Shown here in pieces: positions 1 through 8,428 of a DNA stretch of 39,450 nucleotides. A program made the position numbers and the translations under genes. Where the stretch lies: assembly GCA_029210545.1 (NCBI GenBank), contig JARGFV010000012.1, forward strand, positions 1 through 39,450, read 5' to 3'. Every line of letters begins with the position of its first letter. Position 1 is the first letter of the stretch. The DNA is from a bacterium. GTDB taxonomy: Bacteria; BMS3Abin14. The notes under the pieces were generated by a model. The model worked only from the letters and a program-made list of their open reading frames with translations, was not told where the DNA came from and made no database searches.

Positions 1-53
1 TTTTCGGTTCCCGTTGAGCCAAAGTCTCGCACAGACTTTGGTGATCTATCAGC

Positions 54-133
54 AGTCATTGTAAGGAAAGGGAAAACCACGCTTTTCCCTTTCCGTGGAG
101 CGAAAAGTCCCGGATTGGACTTTTTGCGACCCT
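54..133. repeat. Dispersed multi-hairpin repeat, copy 1
   Basis: Positions 61-133 are almost identical to 16987-17059, with one difference seen, and weaker similarity starts at about 54. The unit holds two consecutive hairpins, one with arms GGAAAGGGAAAA and its complement and one with arms GCGAAAAGTCC and GGACTTTTTGC. A separate hairpin, CAAAGTCT / AGACTTTG, lies just upstream at 20-40. The repeat ends about 10 bases before the Shine-Dalgarno sequence of the FG-GAP gene, so it would be in that gene's 5' leader. Confidence 0.85.
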
Positions 134-157
134 GTCAACATTGAAAGGAGAAGAATC

Positions 158-1618
158 ATGAGCATGAGGGGAGTTTCCATGTGGCCGATTGCCTTGGCGG
201 CGGCAGTACTCCTTGTCCTTCCCACGGCGTCTTTCGCCCTTCAGTTCACGGATATCACCGACGTGGCCGGAGTGGGTGACAGGGGCCACGGGAAAGGGGT
301 CGCCTTTGCGGATGTTGATGGCGATGGAGATCTGGATCTTTACGTCTCCAACAAGGGCGGCGAGAACGCCCTGTTCATCAACGACGGCACCGGTATCTTC
401 GCAGCGGCAGGCCGGGAAGCGGGGGACAGGCTCGACGATCCAGGTTTTTCCATGGGCTCATGCTTCGGGGATATAGACAACGACGGTGATCAGGACCTTT
501 ACATCGTCAAGGGAGGCCGATACGAGATAGAGGCCAATCGCCTTCTCCTCAATGATGGCGGACGCTTTGTCGACGTGACCTCGAGGGCTGGCGTGGGTTC
601 CAAGGAGTTTACCTATTCAGCCGCTTTTGCTGATGTGGACAACGACGGCTACCTGGACCTCTACCTGGCCAATTACGGTGTCGGGGCCGCCAATACCCTG
701 TACCGGAACAACGGCGACGGGACTTTCACCGATGTGACGGTCGATGCAGGAGTCGGGGACAGGGGCTGGAGCTGGAGCGCTGTCTTTTCCGATGTGAACG
801 GGGACGGGTTCCCGGATCTTTACGTCGTCAACGGACGGTATCCTGCCGGTGAACCGAACCGGCTTTACATCAACAACGGCGATGGTACGTTCAGGGACGC
901 CTCACGGGATGCAGGCGTTGCCGATGGAAACTGGGGCCTGGGCGCCGCCTTCGCGGATGTCGATACCGATGGCGATTTCGACCTTTTCGTGTCCAACTAT
1001 GTGGGTCCCAACAAGCTTTATCTCAACGACGGCTCGGGGGTCTTTACCGATGTTTCCGAAGCCTCCGGCCTGGCTGACGAGGGATGGGGCAAAGGTCCCT
1101 CCTTCGGCGACGTGGACCATGACGGTGACCTGGACCTTTACGAGGGTGACTGCAAGCTTGCCAACAAGCTCTACCTTAACGACGGCCGCGGCGTTTTCAC
1201 AGATGTGGCTAACGAGTACCCTGTCCTGAAGAACGAAACGGTGAGAACCAAAGGGACTGCTTTTGCCGACATCGACAACGACGGTGACCTGGACCTGTAC
1301 GTTGTCAACTGGGGCGTCAGCAACAAGCTGTATCGGAACGAACTCAACGATAACCGTTACCTGAAGGTCCGCCTGAAGGGGACGGTGAGTAACGCCGATG
1401 CCGTGGGCGCCAGGGTCAGTGTTTCCAGCGGCGGCAGGCTCGTCGGTGTCCAGGAGGTCAAAACCCTCACCGGGTTCTGCTCCCAGGCTCCGTTGGAACT
1501 GCATTTCGGGCTGCCCGCTTCCGGTGATTACCAGGTGGATGTGGTTTTCCCGAGCGGGCTCAAGGCTTCGGGGATCTACGAAAACGGCCAAACTGTCACT
1601 ATCGTCGAGGGCAGCTGA
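158..1618 (+). CDS. Exported FG-GAP/VCBS repeat protein with ASPIC/UnbV domain (CRTAC1-like)
   Basis: This is a 486-residue secreted protein. ATG 158 is chosen because AAAGGAG at 144-150 sits seven bases upstream; the open frame extends further up, but only through the dispersed repeat. A signal peptide covers about residues 1-27 (cleavage near SFA). Seven FG-GAP/VCBS repeats follow from about residue 49 to 385, each with a calcium-binding D-x-D/N-x-DG-x-x-DL core such as DVDGDGDLDL. Residues about 398-486 match the ASPIC/UnbV domain (SNADAVGARV, GFCSQ, LHFGLP). Such proteins form beta-propellers in the periplasm or on the surface; ligand and partner are unknown. A strong terminator follows, so this gene is probably transcribed separately from the downstream cluster. 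Confidence 0.92.
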   Translation: MSMRGVSMWPIALAAAVLLVLPTASFALQFTDITDVAGVGDRGHGKGVAFADVDGDGDLDLYVSNKGGENALFINDGTGIFAAAGREAGDRLDDPGFSMGSCFGDIDNDGDQDLYIVKGGRYEIEANRLLLNDGGRFVDVTSRAGVGSKEFTYSAAFADVDNDGYLDLYLANYGVGAANTLYRNNGDGTFTDVTVDAGVGDRGWSWSAVFSDVNGDGFPDLYVVNGRYPAGEPNRLYINNGDGTFRDASRDAGVADGNWGLGAAFADVDTDGDFDLFVSNYVGPNKLYLNDGSGVFTDVSEASGLADEGWGKGPSFGDVDHDGDLDLYEGDCKLANKLYLNDGRGVFTDVANEYPVLKNETVRTKGTAFADIDNDGDLDLYVVNWGVSNKLYRNELNDNRYLKVRLKGTVSNADAVGARVSVSSGGRLVGVQEVKTLTGFCSQAPLELHFGLPASGDYQVDVVFPSGLKASGIYENGQTVTIVEGS

Positions 1619-1718
1619 CTCTCGATCAAGGTCTGGGCGTATTGCCTGGAATTTCTGGTTAAATCAGATCCGGAAATCCTGTAGCATATGAATTTCTGGA
1701 TTTAGACACGGTTCTTGC

Positions 1719-1755
1719 AAGGGCTGTTATTGGAAACAATGGCAGCCCTTTTTTT
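1719..1755 (+). terminator. Rho-independent terminator after the FG-GAP gene
   Basis: The arms AAGGGCTGTTATTG (1719-1732) and CAATGGCAGCCCTT (1737-1750) pair over 14 positions, with two G-T wobbles, around a GAAA tetraloop. An uninterrupted T run follows to 1755. This is the clearest intrinsic terminator in the window. Confidence 0.9.
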
Positions 1756-1837
1756 AAATCAGGTTGATACCTTCCTTCCAGCGATGACCCTGAGATATGA
1801 GATTTGAGATCAGGATAAGCAAACGAGACCTGCAACC

Positions 1838-2893
1838 ATGAGAGCGCCTAAATTCTTTACAGTCGTGATCCCTTTGCTGGCTATTGTTACCGGCTGCGCT
1901 TCCACCAGGCAGCTTGCCGACAGTACGTATAATCTTATTGGAACGGCCCGATACGAGGGTAGTAGCCTGCCGTCCGGCGAGGTGATGGTTATGAGAGGCG
2001 AGCCGGGGGGAGCTGTACACAAGACTGCTGTCCTGGAAAATGGCAGTTTTGAGATAAATCTGCCTTCCGGACCCTACTTCCTGATGGGATCGAGCCAGGA
2101 TACCGTTTCCGGGAAAAAACTGTTTGCCTTCTGGGCCAATAACCCCCTCCGCCTTTTTGGGGACATGACCGATGCCGTCGTCCTTCCCTTTGTTGAATCT
2201 ACTCCGCCACCGGTGATCGTCGAAGGGGGAAAAGGGATCACGGGTAAGGTCCTCTTTGAAGGGAGGCCCGTTCAGGGGGCTTTGGTGGGCGTTTTCCTGG
2301 ACGCGTCGGGGGAGTTCCGCGGTCTTCCGTACGCCGAAAGCGCCGCGACGGACAGTTCGGGGCGGTTCATTCTGAACGTGACGCCGGGGAGGTATTTCGT
2401 GCTGGCCCGGTTCAGGGTCCCGGGTGGATCGTTCCAGGGGCCCCTACTCAGGGGAGACCTTGCGGGGTTTTACCCCCATAACCCGGTCACTCTCAGGGAA
2501 GGGGAGGGTCTTATCGCCGACCTTCCCATGGTCAAAATAAACAGGCCGAGGGGAGAGGGATCTCTCGCCCACGGTGAGGCGATCATCATCGAGGGGTCAA
2601 TTCAGACGATCACCGGCGAGCCGGCAGCAGGGATGAGGATGGTGCTTTACGACATCCCCGAGATGGTGGGCCGTCCGGCTTTCATCTCCTCACCTTCAGA
2701 CGATAATGGCCGCTACCGCCTGGAGGTGTCCCGGGGCGGTCTTTTTTACGCCGCTGCCAGGTCGGTTATCGGCAGGCCCTCCGAGACAGGGGAACTCATG
2801 GGGTTTTACGACGGGACCGAGGACCATTCCCTTACCCTCGAAGTTGGGGACAGGGTTCAGGGAGTGGATATCGTTGTGAGGGAAGTATGGTGA
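1838..2893 (+). CDS. Lipoprotein with three carboxypeptidase-regulatory-like (CPD-reg) domains
   Basis: The 351-residue protein starts with a lipoprotein signal; the lipobox is VTGC with Cys20, so it should be lipid-anchored. Three beta-sandwich repeats follow at roughly residues 33-110, 132-225 and 245-351. They resemble the carboxypeptidase regulatory-like / Cna-B-type fold, with the recurring pattern G-x-V/A-x-x-x-G-x-P-x-x-G and PGRYFVLAR. It is one of five paralogues in the window, and ends in the family signature VREVW. No enzymatic motif is visible. The domains probably act as binding or structural modules on the cell surface, which is inference. The downstream beta-helix gene starts at an ATG overlapping this stop codon (TGATG), so the two are probably translationally coupled. 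The Shine-Dalgarno sequence is weak. Confidence 0.85.
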   Translation: MRAPKFFTVVIPLLAIVTGCASTRQLADSTYNLIGTARYEGSSLPSGEVMVMRGEPGGAVHKTAVLENGSFEINLPSGPYFLMGSSQDTVSGKKLFAFWANNPLRLFGDMTDAVVLPFVESTPPPVIVEGGKGITGKVLFEGRPVQGALVGVFLDASGEFRGLPYAESAATDSSGRFILNVTPGRYFVLARFRVPGGSFQGPLLRGDLAGFYPHNPVTLREGEGLIADLPMVKINRPRGEGSLAHGEAIIIEGSIQTITGEPAAGMRMVLYDIPEMVGRPAFISSPSDDNGRYRLEVSRGGLFYAAARSVIGRPSETGELMGFYDGTEDHSLTLEVGDRVQGVDIVVREVW

Positions 2894-2973
2894 TGGACTA
2901 TACGTGTGTGAGTGTGTGCGTGAGGCGTGCAGGCGTAAGGACTTTCGCACGTACGCATAAACGCTTAACGCAC
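2893..2973 (+). repeat. Gene-junction repeat, copy A
   Basis: About 80 bases rich in GTGTG/GCGTG, followed by TTCGCACGTACGCA and CAACGC-like words. It resembles the segments at 8428-8513 and 23686-23770. All three copies lie directly after a CPD-reg gene ending in V(R/H)(E/K)VW-stop, and all three begin with a start codon overlapping that stop. Here the repeat is read as the N-terminal extension of the next gene, giving the fragment RTFARTHKR. Confidence 0.8.
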
Positions 2974-4860
2974 CTGCGATTTCATCCTGGATCCTGGATC
3001 CTGGATTCTGGATTCCTCATGGCAGCTATATTCTTGCTGCTGCTATCCAGCTGCACCGGCCCCCAGCACCGTCCTGATATCCAGGTAAACTCGATCCCGG
3101 CTGAAATTCGCCAGGACCTCACTGTTTCCGGAGATATCCGGATTCGGGGTGAGGTGAAGGTCTTTCAAGGGGCGGTTCTGACTGTCGAACCGGGGACACG
3201 GTTCCTCTTCGAGCCTTACGACCCGGACGGAGACGGCGTCAACGACTCGCGACTGGTTATCGAGGGCAGGCTCGTGGCCCGCGGAGAGCCGGACGCGCCT
3301 ATCTTTTTTTCCAGCGCGGCCGAGAACCCCGAACCGGGCGATTGGCTGGAGCTTCGCATCGACCGCAGCGAGGGGACGGTTCTGGAGTACTGCGTTCTGG
3401 AGCACTCCCGCTACGGCCTGCACGTGCATTTCAGTTCAGGTGTGGTTGCCAACAGTATTTTCCGGGACAACATCGACGGGACCCGGTTCGGTACGAGCCG
3501 CTTCCTGTTTGTTAACAACGCTGTAGCGGCAAACGTGGGTAAGGGTATCAACCTGCGCGACTCCAGGATAATCATTGCCGGCAACAGCATCATAGGTAAC
3601 CGCCACGGGATCTTCATCTTCGAACAAGGTTCGGAATCGTGGATTACCGGGAACGTTTTCTCAGACAACACCTCCGCGGACATCCGGTTCGGCGATTTTT
3701 ACGAGGGGGACACCCCCCACATGGCGTCCAATGAGGGTCAGGAGAGGGGTGTCGTGGTCATACCTGACCGTGATGACCTTGCCGCCCTGGCCTCCGGAAG
3801 TCCGAGGCTCATGGCCGGGCCTACTGTAACCGTCTGGGAAGCGCACAGCCTCTGGGAGCGGGAGATCGGATCCTTTGTGGACGGCGGCCCTGTCCTGTTG
3901 CCCGGGAAACGTGTGGCTGTGGCCAGCTGGAAGGAGGGGATCACCGTACTGGGTGCGCAGGAAGGGAATATCCTGTCGAGGACGCCCGTGGGAGATGTGG
4001 TGGATGCCACGCCGCTTTCACACGGCTCCGCACTTCTGTTCCCTGCCTGGGACCGTACCTTCGTGAGACTGGACGTGGAAAGAGAAACCGTTTTGAAAAC
4101 CGGGAAGTGGCCGGCCTCTCTTGCCGATGACCACCGGCAGGCTTCACCCGTTCTGCTGGAAGGAAAGGTCGTCCAGGGGCTCTGGAACGGTGAACTCCGG
4201 GCCATGGACCCCTGGACCCTTGAACCGGAGTGGAGTGTTCTCCTCGATGGGCCCATCCGGGCAACACCCATCGTTGAGGCTGGAAATATCCAGGTCATCA
4301 CGGAGTCCGGGACCTACTACCTTGTCACCAACAAGGGAGTCATACTGGTCAAAATGCCGTTGGGCGAACCTGTCTGGTCATCCCCCGCGAGTCTCATGGA
4401 TGGCCAACTTGCTGTGGTGACCAAGACAGGTATCCTGAAACTGTTCCGCGGGAGGGAAAAGAGCTGGTCCAGGAAACTCGGAGGGCCCGGTACGTACGCT
4501 TCCCCCATCGCTCTGGGCCAGCCGCCTCTGGTTTCCGCGGCTGCCGCGGACGGTAACGGTTCGCTCTACCTCTTTGACTCAGATGGAGCCCTGTTGTGGC
4601 GGACCGAGCTCGGCTCGGCCGTCCATACCTTGAGCCGTACAGAACAGACCTTGTGGGCCGGGACCGAGGACGGGATCCTTGCCGCCCTCGACCCCATGAC
4701 CGGACGAGTGAGGCTACGGGTCGAGGCAGCCGGAGCCGTGCACGGCCGTCCCGCCTGGTCGGGAGGTTGGGATCCTGTTATATGGGCCGCCCGGGACGGG
4801 ATCGTACGCGCGTTTGAACTGACGAGGCGCCGGGAGCCCTGGGAAGGCCCGGCCCAATGA
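2893..4860 (+). CDS. Lipoprotein: right-handed beta-helix domain fused to a PQQ-like beta-propeller
   Basis: About 655 residues. A lipobox (LSSC, Cys54) follows a hydrophobic stretch. ATG 2893 overlaps the upstream stop; the alternative ATG 3019 would give an 11-residue signal with no basic residue, so the repeat-derived N-terminus may be genuine. Residues about 75-283 form a NosD-like parallel beta-helix (repeats such as NSIIGNRHGIFIFEQGS). Residues about 308-646 contain repeats typical of PQQ-like/BamB propellers, with many VLLPGK-like and LYLFDSDGALLWR-like blades. The beta-helix half is similar to the protein at 12096-12950. It is likely periplasm-facing and may bind polysaccharide or protein. 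No catalytic residues could be assigned. The stop overlaps the next start (ATGA). Confidence 0.8.
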   Translation: MDYTCVSVCVRRAGVRTFARTHKRLTHLRFHPGSWILDSGFLMAAIFLLLLSSCTGPQHRPDIQVNSIPAEIRQDLTVSGDIRIRGEVKVFQGAVLTVEPGTRFLFEPYDPDGDGVNDSRLVIEGRLVARGEPDAPIFFSSAAENPEPGDWLELRIDRSEGTVLEYCVLEHSRYGLHVHFSSGVVANSIFRDNIDGTRFGTSRFLFVNNAVAANVGKGINLRDSRIIIAGNSIIGNRHGIFIFEQGSESWITGNVFSDNTSADIRFGDFYEGDTPHMASNEGQERGVVVIPDRDDLAALASGSPRLMAGPTVTVWEAHSLWEREIGSFVDGGPVLLPGKRVAVASWKEGITVLGAQEGNILSRTPVGDVVDATPLSHGSALLFPAWDRTFVRLDVERETVLKTGKWPASLADDHRQASPVLLEGKVVQGLWNGELRAMDPWTLEPEWSVLLDGPIRATPIVEAGNIQVITESGTYYLVTNKGVILVKMPLGEPVWSSPASLMDGQLAVVTKTGILKLFRGREKSWSRKLGGPGTYASPIALGQPPLVSAAAADGNGSLYLFDSDGALLWRTELGSAVHTLSRTEQTLWAGTEDGILAALDPMTGRVRLRVEAAGAVHGRPAWSGGWDPVIWAARDGIVRAFELTRRREPWEGPAQ

Positions 4861-7274
4861 ACCAAAGGGACAATCTGGGGATCGCCATCTTTCTGGTCAG
4901 CCTCTCGGTGCTCCTTTACGAACTGACCCTGACCCGTCTGTTCTCGGTGCTCATGTGGTACCACTTCGCCTCCCTTTCCATCGCCGCGGCTCTCCTCGGT
5001 TTTGCTATCGGCGGAGTGGTCGTGCACGTAAGGCCGTCCACGGTGTCGGAAAAGCGGTTCCCGGGGAGCCTGGCTCCCTGGACCGTGGCCGCCGGCCTTT
5101 CCACCATGGCGCCTTTTCTTCTGCTGTGGGCCGCGCGGTTAAAACCAGGCATCCTGTTCCCGCTTCTGAGCTTTTTCCACCAGCCCTATTACCAGCCGTT
5201 CCGGCAGGCCCCCCCGGGACCGGACAGTGCGGTTATCCTGTCCATGGCGGTTCTTTACGCGGTCATTACCGTGCCGTTCACCGCGGCCGGTATCGCGCTT
5301 GCCGGGCTGTTCATGCGCGTGGCGAAGCGCCGCGTTGCGAAACTGTACGCGGCAGATCTTGCGGGTGCTGCCGCCGGTTGCCTGCTGTTCGTTCCGGGAC
5401 TTAAGCTCCTTGGGGCTCCGTCCCTCTTGCCCCTGGCCTCCGCTTCCGCCCTCGCCGCCTCATTTTTCCTCGTAAAAAGGACCAGGCGACTGGTTATCCT
5501 GGGGGTAGCGGTTCTCCTGGTGGGAACGGCCATTTACAACGGGCCTGCCGACCGTATCGTACGAATGCCCTACGCGAGGGGACAGCTGGAACCGGATATC
5601 CGCTTCTCGGCGTGGAACGCCTTGTCCAGGGTCGTGGTCTACCCCTTGAGCCAATGGGAAGCCGAGCAGGCGTGGGGTATCGGCCGCAGGTACACCGGCC
5701 GGCACCCTGAACATATGGGGCTGCTGGTGGATGACGCCGGGTACACCCCTATCATGGAAAACACCGGGGGTGATCCCCGGCCCCAATGGGCGACCTGGCA
5801 CATCATTTCCCCGGCTTTCCAGCTGCGCCCCGGAGCGAGTTCCCTTATCATCGGTCCCGGCGGCGGGCGGGATATCCTGACAGCCCTGGGCAGCGGGGCC
5901 TCCCGGGTCACAGCGGTGGAGTTAAACCCCCTCATCGTGGAGGCGGTGAACGAGCGGTTCAGGGACTTTTCGGGAGGACCGTACTCACTGCCGGGTGTCA
6001 GAACGATCATCGGAGAGGGGAGATCGAGGCTCGCGCGGGAGACGGACCTTTTTGACGTGATCCAGGCAACTTCCGTATTCGGTGAGAACAGCCCCTCAGC
6101 CGGTGCGTTTACCCTCAGCGCCAACTTTCTTTACACGAAGGAGGCGTTCCGGGAGTATTGGGATCACCTGGAAAAAGACGGAATCCTGTCACTTACCCGG
6201 TCGGTTTTCGGTCTCAGGGCGCTGCGTCTCGTGTCCCTTGCCAGAGACCTTCTCGTGGACAAGGGAGACCCCTCACCCGAAAATTCCATTGCCGTTCTGC
6301 GTGAGCGGGGTCTGGCCACGGTCCTTTTGAGAAAGGGCGGCTTCACCGAAAAGGAGATCCAGGCGCTCGGGAGCATTGCTCTTGAAAAAGGGTTTACCAT
6401 CGAATACCTGCCCCGGATCGCCACAGAGGGACGGTTTGCGGATGCCGTGCGGGGTCAGGATATAACCGGCGGCCGCTTTGATATCTCGCCTCCCACCGAC
6501 GACCGTCCCTTTTTCTACAACAACGTCCCCAAGTCACGGTTTTTCAATGTTTTTTTCAAACCGACGGAGCGTGGTGAAAGGCACATCATCGTATTACGGA
6601 CCATGGCCGTCGGCCTTCTGTTCCCCATCGCACTCCTGTTACTCCTCCCTCTCCTCGGCAAAAAGCCAGCCGCCAGCCGACAGCGGTTCCCCCTTGCGCG
6701 GACCTCGGCCTATTTCGCCGGAATAGGGTTCGGATACATGACCATCGAGCTCACGATGATGCACCGACTTGCCCTTTTCCTGGGAAACCCGACCTATTCT
6801 CTCACCGTCGTCCTGGTTGTCCTCCTTCTTTCCTCGGCCGCCGGAAGCCTCTGGTCGGGACGCGGAGTCCGTCGCCTCGGCCGCTATCTGCCTTTGCTGT
6901 CGCTGGCATCGATCTTGCTCTCTATCGTTACGTGGGCGGTCTGCGGGGCTCTTTCACCGTCCCTGGATCTCGGGACCGGTTGGAGGATCCTCGTGACCAC
7001 CGTGCTGCTGTCCCCCCAGGGGTTCGTTATGGGGATCTTTTTTCCAACGGGCCTGGTCTGGGTTTCGGAAAGGGCCGGGAACCTGGTGCCCTGGGCATGG
7101 GCGGTCAACGGCGCCACTTCGGTGGCAGGCTCTCTTGGAACGGTGATCCTGGCAATGAACTTCGGTTACTCACGGGTACTGGTGGCCGGTGCCCTCTGTT
7201 ATGCCCTTACCTTTCCTCTTCTCCGGGCCATGGCCGGGAAGGGGGAAGCTGCACGAAAGGAGGTCGACCTGTGA
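4857..7274 (+). CDS. Membrane-embedded spermidine-synthase-like protein
   Basis: 805 residues. The N-terminal ~220 residues hold about six transmembrane segments. A cytoplasmic SAM-type Rossmann domain follows (GPGGGRD at 333-339, then VTAVELNP, then FDVIQATSVFG). The C-terminal ~210 residues hold further transmembrane segments. The layout matches the fused membrane/spermidine synthase-like family. Classical spermidine synthases carry an Asp-rich D-x-x-DP stretch after strand 4; here it reads QATSVFGENSP, so ordinary aminopropyl transfer is doubtful. It could be a methyltransferase-like or non-catalytic membrane protein. The start overlaps the preceding stop by four bases, and the 20-residue peptide gene overlaps this gene's stop in the same way. 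Confidence 0.85.
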   Translation: MNQRDNLGIAIFLVSLSVLLYELTLTRLFSVLMWYHFASLSIAAALLGFAIGGVVVHVRPSTVSEKRFPGSLAPWTVAAGLSTMAPFLLLWAARLKPGILFPLLSFFHQPYYQPFRQAPPGPDSAVILSMAVLYAVITVPFTAAGIALAGLFMRVAKRRVAKLYAADLAGAAAGCLLFVPGLKLLGAPSLLPLASASALAASFFLVKRTRRLVILGVAVLLVGTAIYNGPADRIVRMPYARGQLEPDIRFSAWNALSRVVVYPLSQWEAEQAWGIGRRYTGRHPEHMGLLVDDAGYTPIMENTGGDPRPQWATWHIISPAFQLRPGASSLIIGPGGGRDILTALGSGASRVTAVELNPLIVEAVNERFRDFSGGPYSLPGVRTIIGEGRSRLARETDLFDVIQATSVFGENSPSAGAFTLSANFLYTKEAFREYWDHLEKDGILSLTRSVFGLRALRLVSLARDLLVDKGDPSPENSIAVLRERGLATVLLRKGGFTEKEIQALGSIALEKGFTIEYLPRIATEGRFADAVRGQDITGGRFDISPPTDDRPFFYNNVPKSRFFNVFFKPTERGERHIIVLRTMAVGLLFPIALLLLLPLLGKKPAASRQRFPLARTSAYFAGIGFGYMTIELTMMHRLALFLGNPTYSLTVVLVVLLLSSAAGSLWSGRGVRRLGRYLPLLSLASILLSIVTWAVCGALSPSLDLGTGWRILVTTVLLSPQGFVMGIFFPTGLVWVSERAGNLVPWAWAVNGATSVAGSLGTVILAMNFGYSRVLVAGALCYALTFPLLRAMAGKGEAARKEVDL

Positions 7275-7333
7275 AAAAGGTGAGATACGTCAGGCCCAGA
7301 GTAGTGGGCAGCAGCAGCGTACATCCGTGCTGA
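7271..7333 (+). CDS. 20-residue Cys-terminated peptide; candidate RiPP precursor or leader peptide
   Basis: The GTG start overlaps the upstream TGA (GTGA). A near-consensus Shine-Dalgarno, AAAGGAGG at 7256-7263, is seven bases away, among the best in the window. The peptide reads VKKVRYVRPRVVGSSSVHPC, with Met expected at position 1. It has a strongly basic first half (KK, R, R, R) and a small-residue core ending in His-Pro-Cys. A GC-rich hairpin starts five bases after the stop. No family was recognised. Options are a substrate for a radical SAM/PqqD system, a regulatory leader peptide for the gene at 7373, or a small membrane-associated peptide. Translation is well supported by the sequence; function is inference. 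Confidence 0.65.
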   Translation: MKKVRYVRPRVVGSSSVHPC

Positions 7334-7337
7334 GGGG

Positions 7338-7359
7338 GGCGGGAGGGAAACCTCCCGCC
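7338..7359 (+). terminator. GC hairpin with GAAA loop after the peptide gene (possible terminator or attenuator)
   Basis: GGCGGGAGG (7338-7346) pairs perfectly with CCTCCCGCC (7351-7359) around a GAAA tetraloop. The following bases, TTGATTT, are only partly T-rich, so intrinsic termination is possible but weak. The next start codon (7373) lies 14 bases beyond and has no visible Shine-Dalgarno sequence. The hairpin may therefore act in attenuation, mRNA stability or translation control. Confidence 0.6.
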
Positions 7360-7372
7360 TTGATTTCCTGCC

Positions 7373-8428
7373 ATGAATGCAACGACCCGGAACTTCCTCT
7401 TCGCATTCCTGTTTTTCAGCACCCTTTTCGTCACCCCGCTTAAAGGGGACGGAACAGGTGTGAGCGGTCAGACACTCTTCAGGGGTAAAGGGCTGTCCGG
7501 TGTTTACGTCCAGGCTTTTGCCTTCCAGGGCGAAAGCAGCGAAGCGGCAGGGGCAGCCAACACCGGGTCGGATGGTGTGTACCATATCCCCCTGGCACCC
7601 GGTTCCTACCGGATCACGGCCCGCAAGCGGCCGGAGGGGCCGGGATCGGGCGGGATGCTCTTTGCCTCCACCGGGGACATCCCTGTTGTCGTGAACTCCG
7701 GATCCATGGAGCTGCCACCCCTTATCCTTACCGATTCGGGGGGGGCTGGAAGCGCCGGGACGGGAGAGACCAGGGTTACCGGAGCCGTCTTCAGTGACGG
7801 GGCTCCCCTTGCCGGGGCGTACGTGTACTTCTATCCGGGGAGCGTTCGCCGTGGCCCCGGGTACGTGGCGAGAGCGAGGACGGGGGAAGGAGGAAACTAC
7901 GAGGCTTCCCTGTCCCCCGGTTCGTACACCGTGACCGTCAGGTTCGGTTGGTCCGGTGACGGCATGGGTACCGTCGATGTGGGCGACCTGGTGGGAGAGT
8001 ACCCGGGGAGCCCCCTGGCGGTGGGCAAGGAGGCTATCGACCTGGGGCGTCTGGACACGCGCCCCGTGGACAGGGGATCGTGGGAAAAATATCGCTGGGC
8101 GGTTTCGGCGGCCTCGATAACCGTCGAGGGTGTGGTAAGAGATGAGAACCGTTCACCGTTGGCCGGCGCCTACGTGTTCCTTTACGCGGATCACAGGATG
8201 GTGGGTAAACCGTATGCCATTTCCCCGCCGACTGCCAGGGACGGACGCTATTCCCTGTCGGTTGATACTCCGGGTACATACTACCTTGGAGCCAGGACAA
8301 GGTTTGGCGGACCGGTGGAGCCGGGTGAGTTCATGGGGGCGTGGGGTGGGGATAGCGCTGAGCCGCTGGTGTTGGAGATTGGTACTTCGTCGCCTTCGCT
8401 GGATATTACGGTAAGAGAGGTCTGGTAA
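7373..8428 (+). CDS. Exported three-domain CPD-reg protein
   Basis: 351 residues. The signal peptide has a hydrophobic core FLFAFLFFSTLFV and no lipobox Cys, so this paralogue should be secreted or periplasmic rather than lipidated. Three CPD-reg beta-sandwich domains lie at about 25-115, 135-228 and 248-351. They share YRITARKRPEG, YTVTVRFGW and YYLGARTRFGGP cores with the paralogues. The protein ends in ITVREVW, the family C-terminus. ATG 7373 is the first in-frame start and lacks a Shine-Dalgarno sequence; it sits just after the GAAA-loop hairpin. The stop overlaps the start of the next paralogue by one base (TAATG). The function is probably structural or binding, as an inference from fold type. 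Confidence 0.83.
   Translation: MNATTRNFLFAFLFFSTLFVTPLKGDGTGVSGQTLFRGKGLSGVYVQAFAFQGESSEAAGAANTGSDGVYHIPLAPGSYRITARKRPEGPGSGGMLFASTGDIPVVVNSGSMELPPLILTDSGGAGSAGTGETRVTGAVFSDGAPLAGAYVYFYPGSVRRGPGYVARARTGEGGNYEASLSPGSYTVTVRFGWSGDGMGTVDVGDLVGEYPGSPLAVGKEAIDLGRLDTRPVDRGSWEKYRWAVSAASITVEGVVRDENRSPLAGAYVFLYADHRMVGKPYAISPPTARDGRYSLSVDTPGTYYLGARTRFGGPVEPGEFMGAWGGDSAEPLVLEIGTSSPSLDITVREVW

Noticed and set aside
158-1340. Repeated GACGGTGACCTGGAC-like words as a DNA repeat array
   Set aside because: They are the codons of FG-GAP/VCBS protein repeats at irregular spacing, not a CRISPR or satellite.
902-1591. Long open frame on the minus strand inside the FG-GAP gene
   Set aside because: It mirrors the repetitive codon pattern of the + strand gene and has no start signals or recognisable domain.
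7331-7359. Possible selenocysteine read-through of the peptide's TGA, given the selenium genes and the downstream hairpin
   Set aside because: The stem-loop has a GAAA tetraloop and does not look like a bacterial SECIS, and read-through gives only a few codons before another TGA.
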